A stretch of DNA of 64,000 nt from an uncultured Pseudomonadota bacterium. Lineage in GTDB: Bacteria > Pseudomonadota > Gammaproteobacteria > Steroidobacterales > Steroidobacteraceae. Position numbers and translations under genes: made by a program. Below are positions 46,897-55,025 of the stretch, piece by piece. The stretch is taken from contig CAMLGF010000001.1 of the NCBI GenBank assembly GCA_946479515.1, forward strand, positions 62,001-126,000, given 5' to 3'. How positions within the stretch are numbered: position 1 is the stretch's first letter; each line of letters begins with the position of its first letter. The notes beneath the pieces were generated by a model. That model was not told the origin of the DNA. It worked only from the letters and a program-made list of their open reading frames with translations, and did not search any database.

Positions 46897-48381
46897 ATGG
46901 AGAAATTACGTCGAGCAATGTTGGCTACGGTTCTGCTCCTATCAACCAGTGTTTCGCATGCTGATGCATGGTTGGATGCTGGGGATTCAAGCTTGCGAAG
47001 CGACCTGCAGTATCTTGTCGACTCCAACATCATTCATTTGCCCGTTTCCACTTGGCCGATTCCATCGAATGATGTAGTTCAGGCTCTTGCGGATGTCACG
47101 GATCGCAACTCTCTTTCGGCTGGGCAGAGTGCGGCGCTTCGTCGACTCGAACGACGGCTGGCGATTTTTCAACGAGAATCCGTCCGAAGGTCAGCACGGC
47201 TTTCCGCAGCCGCTAGACCAGCCCTTTTGAGGGCGTTTGAGAGCACCTCCCGCGAAGAAGGCGAGGTTGGCGCAACGCTATCCGCTGCAAACCAACGATT
47301 CAGCGCGCGGATTGCAGTAGCGGCAGTATCCAACCCTGGCGACGACCAACAGTTTCGACTGGACGGTTCCTATCTCACGACGCGACTGGGCAATTGGTTG
47401 CTCACCGCGGGCTCGCTGGAGCATTGGTGGGGCCCAGGATGGGATGGGAGTCTGATTCTTTCGAACAATGCGCGACCGATACCAGGGCTTTCGCTGGCCC
47501 GTGAATCATCGACTCCTTTCAAGTCGCGATGGCTGCGGTGGATCGGACCGTGGCGGCTGAGTACTTTCATGGGAAAGATGGAAAGCGACCGTATCGACGT
47601 GAGCGAGCCGCTACTTTTTGGCATGCGGGTGACAGCACAGCCTGTGAAAGGTGTTGAGGTAGCCCTATCACGCTCGGCCCAATTCTGTGGGAAGAATCGA
47701 AAATGCGACACCGATACTTTTCGGGACGTCTTGTTTTTCGACGATACGGCGGGCGTTACCGTATCGCCCGAAGACGAGCCCGGAAACCAACTTGCGGGTT
47801 GGGACATACGCGCCGTTTCGCCTTGGAAAGCGCTACCGCTGGCGGTCTATTGGCAGGTAATCGGTGAGGATCGCATCGGTAATCGCCCAACAGATCGGCT
47901 TCAACTTTTTGGAATTGAGAGTTGGCATGGTTTTGTCAACGGCGGCACATCGCGCGTCCACATTGAATACTCAGATACGACATGCGCCGGAGGAAGCGAT
48001 CGGCCGGTTTATGATTGCGCCTACAATCATCATATCTTCTATGAAGAAGGCTACCGTTATCGCGGCCGGCCTATAGCCCACTCGGCGGACGGTGACGCCC
48101 AGATTTACTCACTTGGGGTGCAATTCACCGCACCTTCCGCCTGGAATACCTCGATGCTATTGCGTCACGGACATCTGAATGTAGGCGGTGACATACCTGA
48201 TCTCCGCAATACCGTCGCCACCGAGCCGACCGGCATTTGGGATCTGGAGGCTGAGTTGAAGCTTCCCTTCGAACGGGGTGAGCTTCGCTTGGGTGTCGGC
48301 TTCGACCAGCGCACTCCACTCTCCACCGACAATCCCAGCAGACAGACTCGCGGCTTCGTCGAATGGCGGCAAGACTTCTGA
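46897..48381 (+). CDS. Wzi-like capsule assembly outer-membrane protein
   Basis: A 494-residue protein with a signal peptide (MEKLRRAMLATVLLLSTSVSHA). An N-terminal helical part (~25-105) is followed by a predicted outer-membrane beta-barrel. The hallmark HWWGPGWDGSLILSNNARP near residue 172 is typical of the Cap_assem_Wzi family, lectin-like proteins that hold capsular polysaccharide at the surface. AAAGGA lies eight bases before ATG 46897. Codon and base composition are visibly poorer in GC than in dxs or folE2, suggesting transfer. No other capsule genes except a convergent glycosyltransferase are nearby. Confidence 0.85.
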   Translation: MEKLRRAMLATVLLLSTSVSHADAWLDAGDSSLRSDLQYLVDSNIIHLPVSTWPIPSNDVVQALADVTDRNSLSAGQSAALRRLERRLAIFQRESVRRSARLSAAARPALLRAFESTSREEGEVGATLSAANQRFSARIAVAAVSNPGDDQQFRLDGSYLTTRLGNWLLTAGSLEHWWGPGWDGSLILSNNARPIPGLSLARESSTPFKSRWLRWIGPWRLSTFMGKMESDRIDVSEPLLFGMRVTAQPVKGVEVALSRSAQFCGKNRKCDTDTFRDVLFFDDTAGVTVSPEDEPGNQLAGWDIRAVSPWKALPLAVYWQVIGEDRIGNRPTDRLQLFGIESWHGFVNGGTSRVHIEYSDTTCAGGSDRPVYDCAYNHHIFYEEGYRYRGRPIAHSADGDAQIYSLGVQFTAPSAWNTSMLLRHGHLNVGGDIPDLRNTVATEPTGIWDLEAELKLPFERGELRLGVGFDQRTPLSTDNPSRQTRGFVEWRQDF

Positions 48382-48394
48382 GGAAAACAGGCTT

Positions 48395-49471
48395 TTAACG
48401 TGGAGCTGCGAGCCGCTCTATCGCCTCGAGCGCAATGTCCATTCCGTTTCGCACATCGGCGGCCGAAAGCCGAGACGCGACATCGGCCCTGGCACGCTCG
48501 TCCGTGAAGAGCCGGGTCGCTTCGCGCACCAGCTCTGCGGCATCGATCTTCACGCCGATAGCAAGGCCTGCTTGCTCGCACTTGGCTATGCGGCGAGCCT
48601 GATCGCGGGCGATAGGCACCGCGACGCATGGGCGCGCGCTCGCGATTGCCTGCAGCAATGTGTCTCCGCCGTTCGAGACGACGACGCGCGCGCCGCGCAT
48701 CAGTTCGGCGAGCTGCGTCATCGGCATACGAGGCGAAATCCGCAATCCTGCCACGGGTGCCGAAGGTGTAATGCCCACGAGCAGAGTGGGAATACCGCCT
48801 TTGGCAAGCTGCGCGGCCGCCTCGGCGACGACGCGCGGAGCCGATTCGGCGCCAGGGTGACCGGTGCCACCACCCGGAACGACCAACACGTAGTTGTCTC
48901 GTGTGAGCGAGAATTCCGAGAACAGCTGTGACGCAACCGAATCATCGAGCGGCGGCAGAATCACGTCCAGGAATCGCAGCATGGGGCGCCCCATGATTCG
49001 CAGCTTGAAGCGTTCGATCGGACCAAGGTCCCCGGCGATGAACTCCGGATACGCAATCCAGTGCTCGTCGAGCACGCGCATCCAGCCGACGCGAAACGCC
49101 TTGTAGCGCTGCTTGCGCCGCGAGCTCAGGTAAACCACCCTCGCGCCGCCAGCAGCCGCCGCTTTCAGCTGTGCTGTACGTCCCGCGTTGTCGAATACGA
49201 CGAGCGTGGGTCGGAACGCGCGAATGAGCTGCCGGACTTCGGGCGTGTGAAGGGTGGGTGATGACGGCAACAGTGTGCTCGGGAACGGCGTAGCTGCCGC
49301 GTATGGCGCCTGCCGACTCACGGCAAAATGAACCTGCAGCTCCGGCATTCGACGCGCAGCGGCAGTGGCGAGCGTCAGCGCGCGCGCATACTCCCCCATG
49401 CCGCGCGCGCCGGACACCGGAACGAACAGCACGCGCCCACCTGATCCGTTCCACCCGGCAGCGTTTGTCAC
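48395..49471 (-). CDS. GT-B glycosyltransferase, MurG/GT28-like
   Basis: A ~358-residue glycosyltransferase. The N-terminal half starts with [24 protein letters not shown] and the C-terminal half carries a GT28-like donor site: [14 protein letters not shown], then [35 protein letters not shown] 49471 was chosen over TTG 49480; neither has a clear ribosome binding site. Its end lies 13 bp from the convergent Wzi-like gene. Sugar and acceptor are unknown; an extracellular polysaccharide role is inferred from the neighbour. Confidence 0.82.
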   Translation of the reverse strand: MTNAAGWNGSGGRVLFVPVSGARGMGEYARALTLATAAARRMPELQVHFAVSRQAPYAAATPFPSTLLPSSPTLHTPEVRQLIRAFRPTLVVFDNAGRTAQLKAAAAGGARVVYLSSRRKQRYKAFRVGWMRVLDEHWIAYPEFIAGDLGPIERFKLRIMGRPMLRFLDVILPPLDDSVASQLFSEFSLTRDNYVLVVPGGGTGHPGAESAPRVVAEAAAQLAKGGIPTLLVGITPSAPVAGLRISPRMPMTQLAELMRGARVVVSNGGDTLLQAIASARPCVAVPIARDQARRIAKCEQAGLAIGVKIDAAELVREATRLFTDERARADVASRLSAADVRNGMDIALEAIERLAAPR

Positions 49472-49803
49472 GGGCGGCAACGGTGCCGTCAGAACGCCCT
49501 GCGGTCAACTGCCGGCGGAACTGCCGGCCGCGATTTTCACAGCGGATAGTACTTGCCAGTTGCTCCAAGCCGAAGACACCGTATGCACCTTCGAGGCATG
49601 GGGCGGGCCTGAAGCTTGTCGATTGCCCCCGAGTAAGCCTTCCGGCGGCGCGCGAACCAGGCCCGGTCCGGGACATAAACCGCGCGCGGCGTAGACAAAG
49701 AGGCCAGAAGACCCCTTTTCCCGCACTTACCCCGAACGAGGGGTTGATCGCGCTACGAAAGCCCGCAAACTGTGCCCACTTTTCGAAGCTCCAGGCCCTT
49801 CCA
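49472..49803. other. Noncoding gap before folE2 holding the right repeat copy
   Basis: No convincing gene on either strand. It contains the upstream region of the glycosyltransferase, the right copy of the dxs-end repeat (49657-49684), which still reads ANQARSGT plus a stop in the dxs frame, and a small hairpin ACCCC/GGGGT (49729-49733 with 49740-49744). folE2 must be transcribed either from a promoter in this gap or by read-through. Confidence 0.6.
49657..49684 (+). repeat. Direct repeat, right copy
   Basis: A 28-bp match (27 of 28) to the dxs 3' end at 46827-46854, with weak similarity continuing on both sides. In the dxs reading frame it encodes ANQARSGT and a stop codon, so it looks like a remnant of a dxs end. 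It lies 119 bp before folE2. Confidence 0.75.
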
Positions 49804-50613
49804 ATGAATTCCGCCGCACCCAAGGCCCAGGTGCTGTCCGTCGAGGACGTGCAGAACCGCGCCGACACACGCCGCATTCCGATCAACAAGGTCGGCATCC
49901 GCGACATCAATCATCCGGTGAAGGTCAAGGACCGCTCCGCGGGCGAGCAGCACACCGTGGCCAACTTCAACATGTACGTGAATCTGCCGCACAACTTCAA
50001 GGGCACGCACATGTCTCGGTTCGTCGAGATCCTGCACCGCGAGCGCGAGATCTCCGTGGAGTCGTTCGGGGCGCTGCTCACCGAGATGACCGACCGTCTC
50101 GAGGCGGACTCCGGCCACATCGAGATGTCCTTCCCGTATTTCGTGATGAAGAAGGCACCGGTCTCGGGCGTCGAGAGCTACATGGACTATGCCTGCAGCC
50201 TGCACGGCCAGCGCGTGAACGGCCACACGGAGATGTGGGTCAAGGTGATCGTGCCGGTGACCAGCCTGTGCCCCTGCTCGAAGAAGATCTCGGAACGCGG
50301 AGCGCACAACCAGCGTTCGCACGTCACCATCACGGCCAAGTTGCGCGAGCACATGTGGATCGAGGAGCTCATCGAGATCGCCGAGAGCGAAGCGTCCTGC
50401 GAGCTGTACGGCATCCTGAAGCGCCCCGACGAGAAGTACGTCACCGAGCGCGCCTATGACAATCCCAAGTTCGTGGAAGACATGGTGCGCGACGTCGCCG
50501 TACGGCTCAACGACGAGCCCCGGATCGCGGCCTATGTCGTGGAATCGGAAAATTTCGAATCCATCCACAATCACTCGGCGTATGCTCTGATCGAGCGCGA
50601 CAAGGACGAGTGA
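49804..50613 (+). CDS. folE2: GTP cyclohydrolase FolE2 (type IB)
   Basis: A 269-residue enzyme making dihydroneopterin triphosphate from GTP, the first step of folate synthesis. It belongs to the COG1469 family, which can use metals other than zinc. Signature elements are [10 protein letters not shown] near residue 35, the metal-site Cys in [19 protein letters not shown] near 155, and [15 protein letters not shown] near 255. ATG 49804 begins MNSAAPKAQ. Dxs and folE2 are adjacent in other proteobacteria to my knowledge, which would make the intervening segment an insertion. Confidence 0.94.
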   Translation: MNSAAPKAQVLSVEDVQNRADTRRIPINKVGIRDINHPVKVKDRSAGEQHTVANFNMYVNLPHNFKGTHMSRFVEILHREREISVESFGALLTEMTDRLEADSGHIEMSFPYFVMKKAPVSGVESYMDYACSLHGQRVNGHTEMWVKVIVPVTSLCPCSKKISERGAHNQRSHVTITAKLREHMWIEELIEIAESEASCELYGILKRPDEKYVTERAYDNPKFVEDMVRDVAVRLNDEPRIAAYVVESENFESIHNHSAYALIERDKDE

Positions 50614-50657
50614 CCCCGTCGAGTTAGGCGGTGCGCGCGCTACCACTCGGGAGCCCG

Positions 50658-51347
50658 ATGCCGCAACCACGGAGCGAGAATCCATCAGCGCCGCCAGGCC
50701 GCAGCCGCTCGGCCGCCGGCACCGCCCTCTGCCTCCTGCTTCTCTGCCTGTCGAGTCTCGCGCCGGCCGGCGAATTCGCCGTCACCGCCCGGCAACGCGA
50801 TGCGCGCCCGCTGGCCGGCGCGGTGATCCTGCTCGAGTCCGAGGCGGAGAATGGGCCGGCCGCCGCGCCGGTCGCCGCCGTCATGGACCAGATCGACCAG
50901 GCCTTCGTGCCCGACGTGCTGGTGATCCCGGTGCATTCCACCGTGCAGTTCCCCAACAGTGATGCCATCAGCCACCAGGTGTACTCGTTCTCGAGCACCA
51001 AAGCCTTCCAGCTGCCGCTCTATCGCGGCAAGCCCTATCCACCCGTGGAGTTCGACAGGACCGGAGTGGTCACCCTGGGCTGCAACATCCACGACAACAT
51101 GGTGGGCTACATCCTGGTGACGCGCGCCGCGTATTTCGGGCGCACCGACGAGAAAGGCCAATGGGCAGCGGCCGACGTCGCCCCGGGCCGCTATGTGCTG
51201 CGCCTCTGGCATCCGCTGCTCAACGAAAGCCAGGACGTGAGCCGTGCGGTCACCGTCGAAGCCGCCGGCGGCGGCGCCGAGCTGCGCCTCTCGCGCAATC
51301 TGCGCCCCGCGCCTCTCACCGACCGTCCCCATTCATGGGATTACTGA
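50658..51347 (+). CDS. Exported cupredoxin-like protein
   Basis: A 229-residue protein with a signal peptide (Leu-rich core LCLLLLCLSSLAPA, cleavage near residue 38). The mature part has a type-1 copper-like set of residues: His in DAISHQVYSFSS and the C-x2-H-x2-M cluster in LGCNIHDNMVGYI near residue 145. The final ~75 residues resemble a carboxypeptidase-regulatory/beta-sandwich segment. Often labelled methylamine-utilisation protein, but no such pathway is present. ATG 50658 has CGGGAG upstream; GTG 50631 is an alternative. It overlaps the next gene by 13 bp. Confidence 0.78.
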   Translation: MPQPRSENPSAPPGRSRSAAGTALCLLLLCLSSLAPAGEFAVTARQRDARPLAGAVILLESEAENGPAAAPVAAVMDQIDQAFVPDVLVIPVHSTVQFPNSDAISHQVYSFSSTKAFQLPLYRGKPYPPVEFDRTGVVTLGCNIHDNMVGYILVTRAAYFGRTDEKGQWAAADVAPGRYVLRLWHPLLNESQDVSRAVTVEAAGGGAELRLSRNLRPAPLTDRPHSWDY

Positions 51348-52561
51348 CTCGCGGCAACACCCTCCTGCTCACCGCGGCGCTGGCAGTCTCGTCCGCGGCG
51401 CACGGCGGCGACTGGCAGCTGTCGGTAGACCTGCGGGCCGTCGGCTCCGACGGCAGGAAATCCTTCCTCGACGATGGCCAGGGAAAACTGCGCTTCGACG
51501 AGGAGCATCAGGGCGTGCGGCTCGGCCGTCTGCGCGCCGCCTGGAGTCAGCCCATCGGCGAGGTCTTCCAGGCGCACGCCGAAGTGTCCGCCTGGGATGG
51601 CGACGACAAGAACCCCGTCGATCTCACCGAAGCCTTCGTGGAGTGGCGGCCGTATCCCCGGGCGGGATACAGAACGCGTGTCCGCCTCGGGGCCTTCTAT
51701 CCACCCCTGTCTCTCGAGAACCGCGCCAGCGGATGGGAAACGCCCTATACGATCACGCCGTCGCCCATCGGTTCCTGGATCGGCGAGGAATTCCGCAGCA
51801 TCGGTCTGGAGGCACAGCTGGATTGGCTGGGCACGCGGCTCGGCCATGCCGTCGACCTGCAGCTGACCGGCGCGCTGTTCGGCTGGAACGATCCGGCGGG
51901 CACGATGATGGCCTCGCATGGCTGGAACCTGCACGACCGCCAGACGGGCCTGTTCGGGCGCGTCGGCGCGCCACCGCGCGCGCCCGGCGCTGCGCGCAAG
52001 GAGCTGTTCGCCGAGATCGACGACCGCCCCGGCTACTACTGGGGCGCGCAGGCGCGTTACCTCGATCGCGCCACGCTCGAGGTACTGCATTACGACAATC
52101 GCGCGAACCCCAGGACCTACGACTCCGCGCTGCGCGACTTTGCCTGGCTGACGCGGTTCGACGCCGCGGGCCTGCGCATCGAAACCGCGCCCGGCTGGAC
52201 GGTGCTGTTGCAGGCGCTCGCGGGCGACACCTACATCGCACCCGGTCCCTGGCTGCGGTGGCGATACGACGCACGATCGGCGCTGGTCGCGCGGCGCAGT
52301 GGCTCGCACCAGCTCGCGCTGCGTTACGACCGCTTCGCCATCGAGTTCCGCAACGACGCCTCACTACCGGGCAGCGAAGATGGCGATGCCTGGGCGCTGG
52401 CCTATACCTGGGATCGCGGCGGCCCCTGGCGATTTGCGCTCGAATGGCTGCGCGTGAAGAGCGACGTGCCTGCGCGCGCGGCGACGCTCGCGGAGAACCC
52501 TCTGGCGACGGAGACCAAGATCGAGTTCTCAGCGCGTTACCATCTGGCCGGCAGGTTCTAG
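51335..52561 (+). CDS. Outer-membrane beta-barrel protein, porin-like
   Basis: A 408-residue exported protein: a signal peptide (LLTRGNTLLLTAALAVSSAAHG, ~1-25), then alternating amphipathic strands ending in a terminal aromatic (HLAGRF), the classic signal for outer-membrane insertion. Aromatic-rich strands such as YYWGAQARYL and LRWRYDAR support a barrel. No named family was recognised. ATG 51335 overlaps the cupredoxin-like gene by 13 bases, implying coupled translation; modA follows after 27 bp. Confidence 0.8.
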   Translation: MGLLTRGNTLLLTAALAVSSAAHGGDWQLSVDLRAVGSDGRKSFLDDGQGKLRFDEEHQGVRLGRLRAAWSQPIGEVFQAHAEVSAWDGDDKNPVDLTEAFVEWRPYPRAGYRTRVRLGAFYPPLSLENRASGWETPYTITPSPIGSWIGEEFRSIGLEAQLDWLGTRLGHAVDLQLTGALFGWNDPAGTMMASHGWNLHDRQTGLFGRVGAPPRAPGAARKELFAEIDDRPGYYWGAQARYLDRATLEVLHYDNRANPRTYDSALRDFAWLTRFDAAGLRIETAPGWTVLLQALAGDTYIAPGPWLRWRYDARSALVARRSGSHQLALRYDRFAIEFRNDASLPGSEDGDAWALAYTWDRGGPWRFALEWLRVKSDVPARAATLAENPLATETKIEFSARYHLAGRF

Positions 52562-52588
52562 ATCCGCCCATCGCACGCTGCCTCTATC

Positions 52589-53377
52589 ATGAATCCGCGA
52601 CACGTCTGCTCGCTGCTGTTCGCGCTCGCTGCCCTGGCAGCGGCGCCGCTCGCTGCGCAGGCCGATGAGCCTCGCAAGCCGGAACTGCTGGTATTCGCCG
52701 CTGCATCGCTCGCCGACGTGCTCGGCGAGCTCTCGGAAGAGTGGCGGCGACGCACCGGCAGCTCGGTCAAGCTGTCCCTGGCCGCGAGCTCGCTGCTCGC
52801 GCGCCAGATCGAGGCCGGCAGTCCGGCGGATGTCTTCATCTCGGCCGACCAGGAGTGGATGGACTACCTGGCCGCGCGGGCACTCATCGACGTGGCCTCG
52901 CGCCGTGACCTGGTGGGCAACCGCCTGGTGCTCGTCGCACCCGCGGACAGCCCGCAGCGCCTGCGCATCGCACCAGGCTTCCGGCTGGCCGACGCGCTCG
53001 CCGGCGGACGCCTGGCGATCGGCGATCCGGACACGGTGCCCGCGGGCCGCCATGCACGCCGGGCGCTAACAACCCTGGGCGTCTGGGACCAGGTCGCAGG
53101 CCACCTCGCGCCCGCGGACAACGTGCGCAGCGCGCTGCACTATGTGGCGCGCGGCGAAGCGCCGCTCGGCATCGTCTATTCGACTGACGCGCGAATCGAG
53201 CCGAAAGTCCGCTTGGTCGACACTTTCCCCGATAGCAGCCACCCCGCAATTACCTATCCTGCCGCCGCCACTGCCACCGCCGCTTCGCCGGCGGCTGCCT
53301 ACCTGGCCTACCTGGCGAGCGGCGACGCCATGGCCATCTGGAAGCGATACGGATTCCTGGAGCTCGCGAGACAATGA
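52589..53377 (+). CDS. modA: ModA-like periplasmic molybdate/tungstate-binding protein
   Basis: A 262-residue periplasmic solute-binding protein. After a signal peptide (to about residue 26) the oxyanion-binding motifs of ModA appear: VFAAASLADVLGEL, SLAASSLLARQIEAGSPADVFISADQ, and a C-terminal GIVYSTDA with AAAYLAYLASGDAMAIWKRYGF. No modB or modC lies in the window. Instead it sits between an outer-membrane barrel and a phosphate-type porin, with which it overlaps by ATGA. Binding of molybdate is inferred from the family; another oxyanion is possible. Confidence 0.85.
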   Translation: MNPRHVCSLLFALAALAAAPLAAQADEPRKPELLVFAAASLADVLGELSEEWRRRTGSSVKLSLAASSLLARQIEAGSPADVFISADQEWMDYLAARALIDVASRRDLVGNRLVLVAPADSPQRLRIAPGFRLADALAGGRLAIGDPDTVPAGRHARRALTTLGVWDQVAGHLAPADNVRSALHYVARGEAPLGIVYSTDARIEPKVRLVDTFPDSSHPAITYPAAATATAASPAAAYLAYLASGDAMAIWKRYGFLELARQ

Positions 53378-54957
53378 CCCACTCGAACACACTGCGCCCA
53401 GCCATCGCCCTCGCCATCGCCCTGGCGCTTGGCCTGGCGGTGTTCCCCGCATTCGCCGACGACGCCGCGCTCAAGGCGGAGATCGAGGCATTGCGTGCGC
53501 AAATGCAGCAGCAGGCCCGCTTGCTCGAGCAGCAGCAAGCGAGGCTCGACGAACTCACGAAGAAACTGCAGGACTCCTCGGAAGCCGCGAGCACGCCACC
53601 GGCGAAGATCGCGGTCACCGAACCGCCGCCCCGGCTCGCGTTCAACGACGGGCGACCCACGATCCGGTCTGCCGATGGCAAAGCGTCGCTCGCCATCCGC
53701 GCCATCGCGCAAATGGACTCGGCAATGTACGGCGAGTCCGCCGAAGGCCCCCTCGACAGCGATTTCCGTCGCGGCTCCGTGGGTGGCGGTCGCGAGAACA
53801 CGGCGGCGCGCGATTTCTCCGATGGCTTCCTGTTCCGTCGTGCGCGTTTCGGCGTCGATGGCGTGATCAACAGCAACTGGAACTACCGTCTGATGTTCGA
53901 GTTTGCCGGCAGCGGCACCGAAGGCCCGTCGCGCATCAACGATGCCTGGATCGCCTACACGGGGTTTGCGCCTTTCACTTTCCAGCTGGGCGCGTTCTCG
54001 CCGCCCTCCAACATGGACGACGGCACCTCGCCCGACGACCAGGTATTCGTCGAACGCGCGAGCTCCTCGGAACTCTCGCGCGCCCTGGGGGGCGCCGACG
54101 GGCGGCTGGGGTTCGGGCTGCGAGCCGGCGGTAAACGCTGGATGAGCGCGCTGAACTTCACCACGCGCACGGTCAATGACGCCGAGGTGTTCGATACCCA
54201 GCTCGCGGCGGTGGCACGGGTGGGCGGCCTGATCGCCACCCGCGACCACTACAACGTGCATGTCGGTGCTTCGGCCACCCGGGTGTTCTCGCCCGCCGAC
54301 CAGGGCTCGTCGGCCGCGCCCTTGCGCCATCCGCTCAGATTCCGTGACCGGCCGGAAATCCGGGTCGATGGCCTGCGGCTGATCGACACCGGCGCCATCG
54401 ACGCCGCCCACGCCGGCGCCTACGGCCTGGAATTCGGCGCCAACTGGAAGAACCTCTACTTGCAGGCCGAAAACTTCTGGTTCGACGTCGATCGCCGGGA
54501 GGCGTCGCTGGACGATGCGTCGTTCGGCGGCTACTACCTTCAGGGCAGCTGGCTGCTCACCGGCGAATCGCGGCGCTACAACGCCGCCAGTGGTTCATTT
54601 CAGAATCCGCGGCCGAGATCTCCCTTCGCTCCCGGGGGCGGCTGGGGAGCCTTCGAGCTCGCCGCGCGCTTCAGTCACACCGATCTGAACTTCGAGGAGG
54701 GCGATGCGGACACCGCGCCCGTGGCCGGCGCCATTCGCGGTGGCGCGCAGGACGTGCTCACGCTGGGATTCAACTGGTACCTGAATCCGAACATCAAGTT
54801 CCTGCTCAACTACCTGATGATCGACGTCGACCGCCTCAACCCGGCCGGGCCAGGCAATGCCGAGCCTTTCGGCGCCGGAGCTGCCACGCCTCCCGTGGGC
54901 GCCGAGATCGGCCAGGACCTCGATGCCGTGGTGTTGCGCACGCAGTTCAGTTTCTAG
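53374..54957 (+). CDS. OprO/OprP-like porin
   Basis: A 527-residue outer-membrane protein. A signal peptide (MTHSNTLRPAIALAIALALG) is followed by a coiled coil (~30-70, LKAEIEALRAQMQQQARLLE) and the Porin_O_P barrel, recognisable by FLFRRARFGVDGVINSNWNYRLMFEFAGSG near residue 150 and a terminal LRTQFSF. OprP and OprO are trimeric channels selective for phosphate or polyphosphate. Its coupling to a ModA-like gene suggests an oxyanion such as molybdate as the cargo. Last gene of the four-gene operon. Confidence 0.9.
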   Translation: MTHSNTLRPAIALAIALALGLAVFPAFADDAALKAEIEALRAQMQQQARLLEQQQARLDELTKKLQDSSEAASTPPAKIAVTEPPPRLAFNDGRPTIRSADGKASLAIRAIAQMDSAMYGESAEGPLDSDFRRGSVGGGRENTAARDFSDGFLFRRARFGVDGVINSNWNYRLMFEFAGSGTEGPSRINDAWIAYTGFAPFTFQLGAFSPPSNMDDGTSPDDQVFVERASSSELSRALGGADGRLGFGLRAGGKRWMSALNFTTRTVNDAEVFDTQLAAVARVGGLIATRDHYNVHVGASATRVFSPADQGSSAAPLRHPLRFRDRPEIRVDGLRLIDTGAIDAAHAGAYGLEFGANWKNLYLQAENFWFDVDRREASLDDASFGGYYLQGSWLLTGESRRYNAASGSFQNPRPRSPFAPGGGWGAFELAARFSHTDLNFEEGDADTAPVAGAIRGGAQDVLTLGFNWYLNPNIKFLLNYLMIDVDRLNPAGPGNAEPFGAGAATPPVGAEIGQDLDAVVLRTQFSF

Positions 54958-54959
54958 CC

Positions 54960-54976
54960 CGTCCGCGCGGCGGACG
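54960..54976. terminator. Hairpin between the porin and kinase genes
   Basis: CGTCCGC (54960-54966) pairs perfectly with GCGGACG (54970-54976) over a 3-nt loop, two bases after the porin stop and 49 bp before the convergent kinase stop. There is no U run, so the hairpin may only weakly terminate. Confidence 0.4.
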
Positions 54977-55025
54977 CGATGCCTGCCCCGCGAGGGCGGC
55001 GGCGTCCCGGGGCCGGGGAAGCTCG

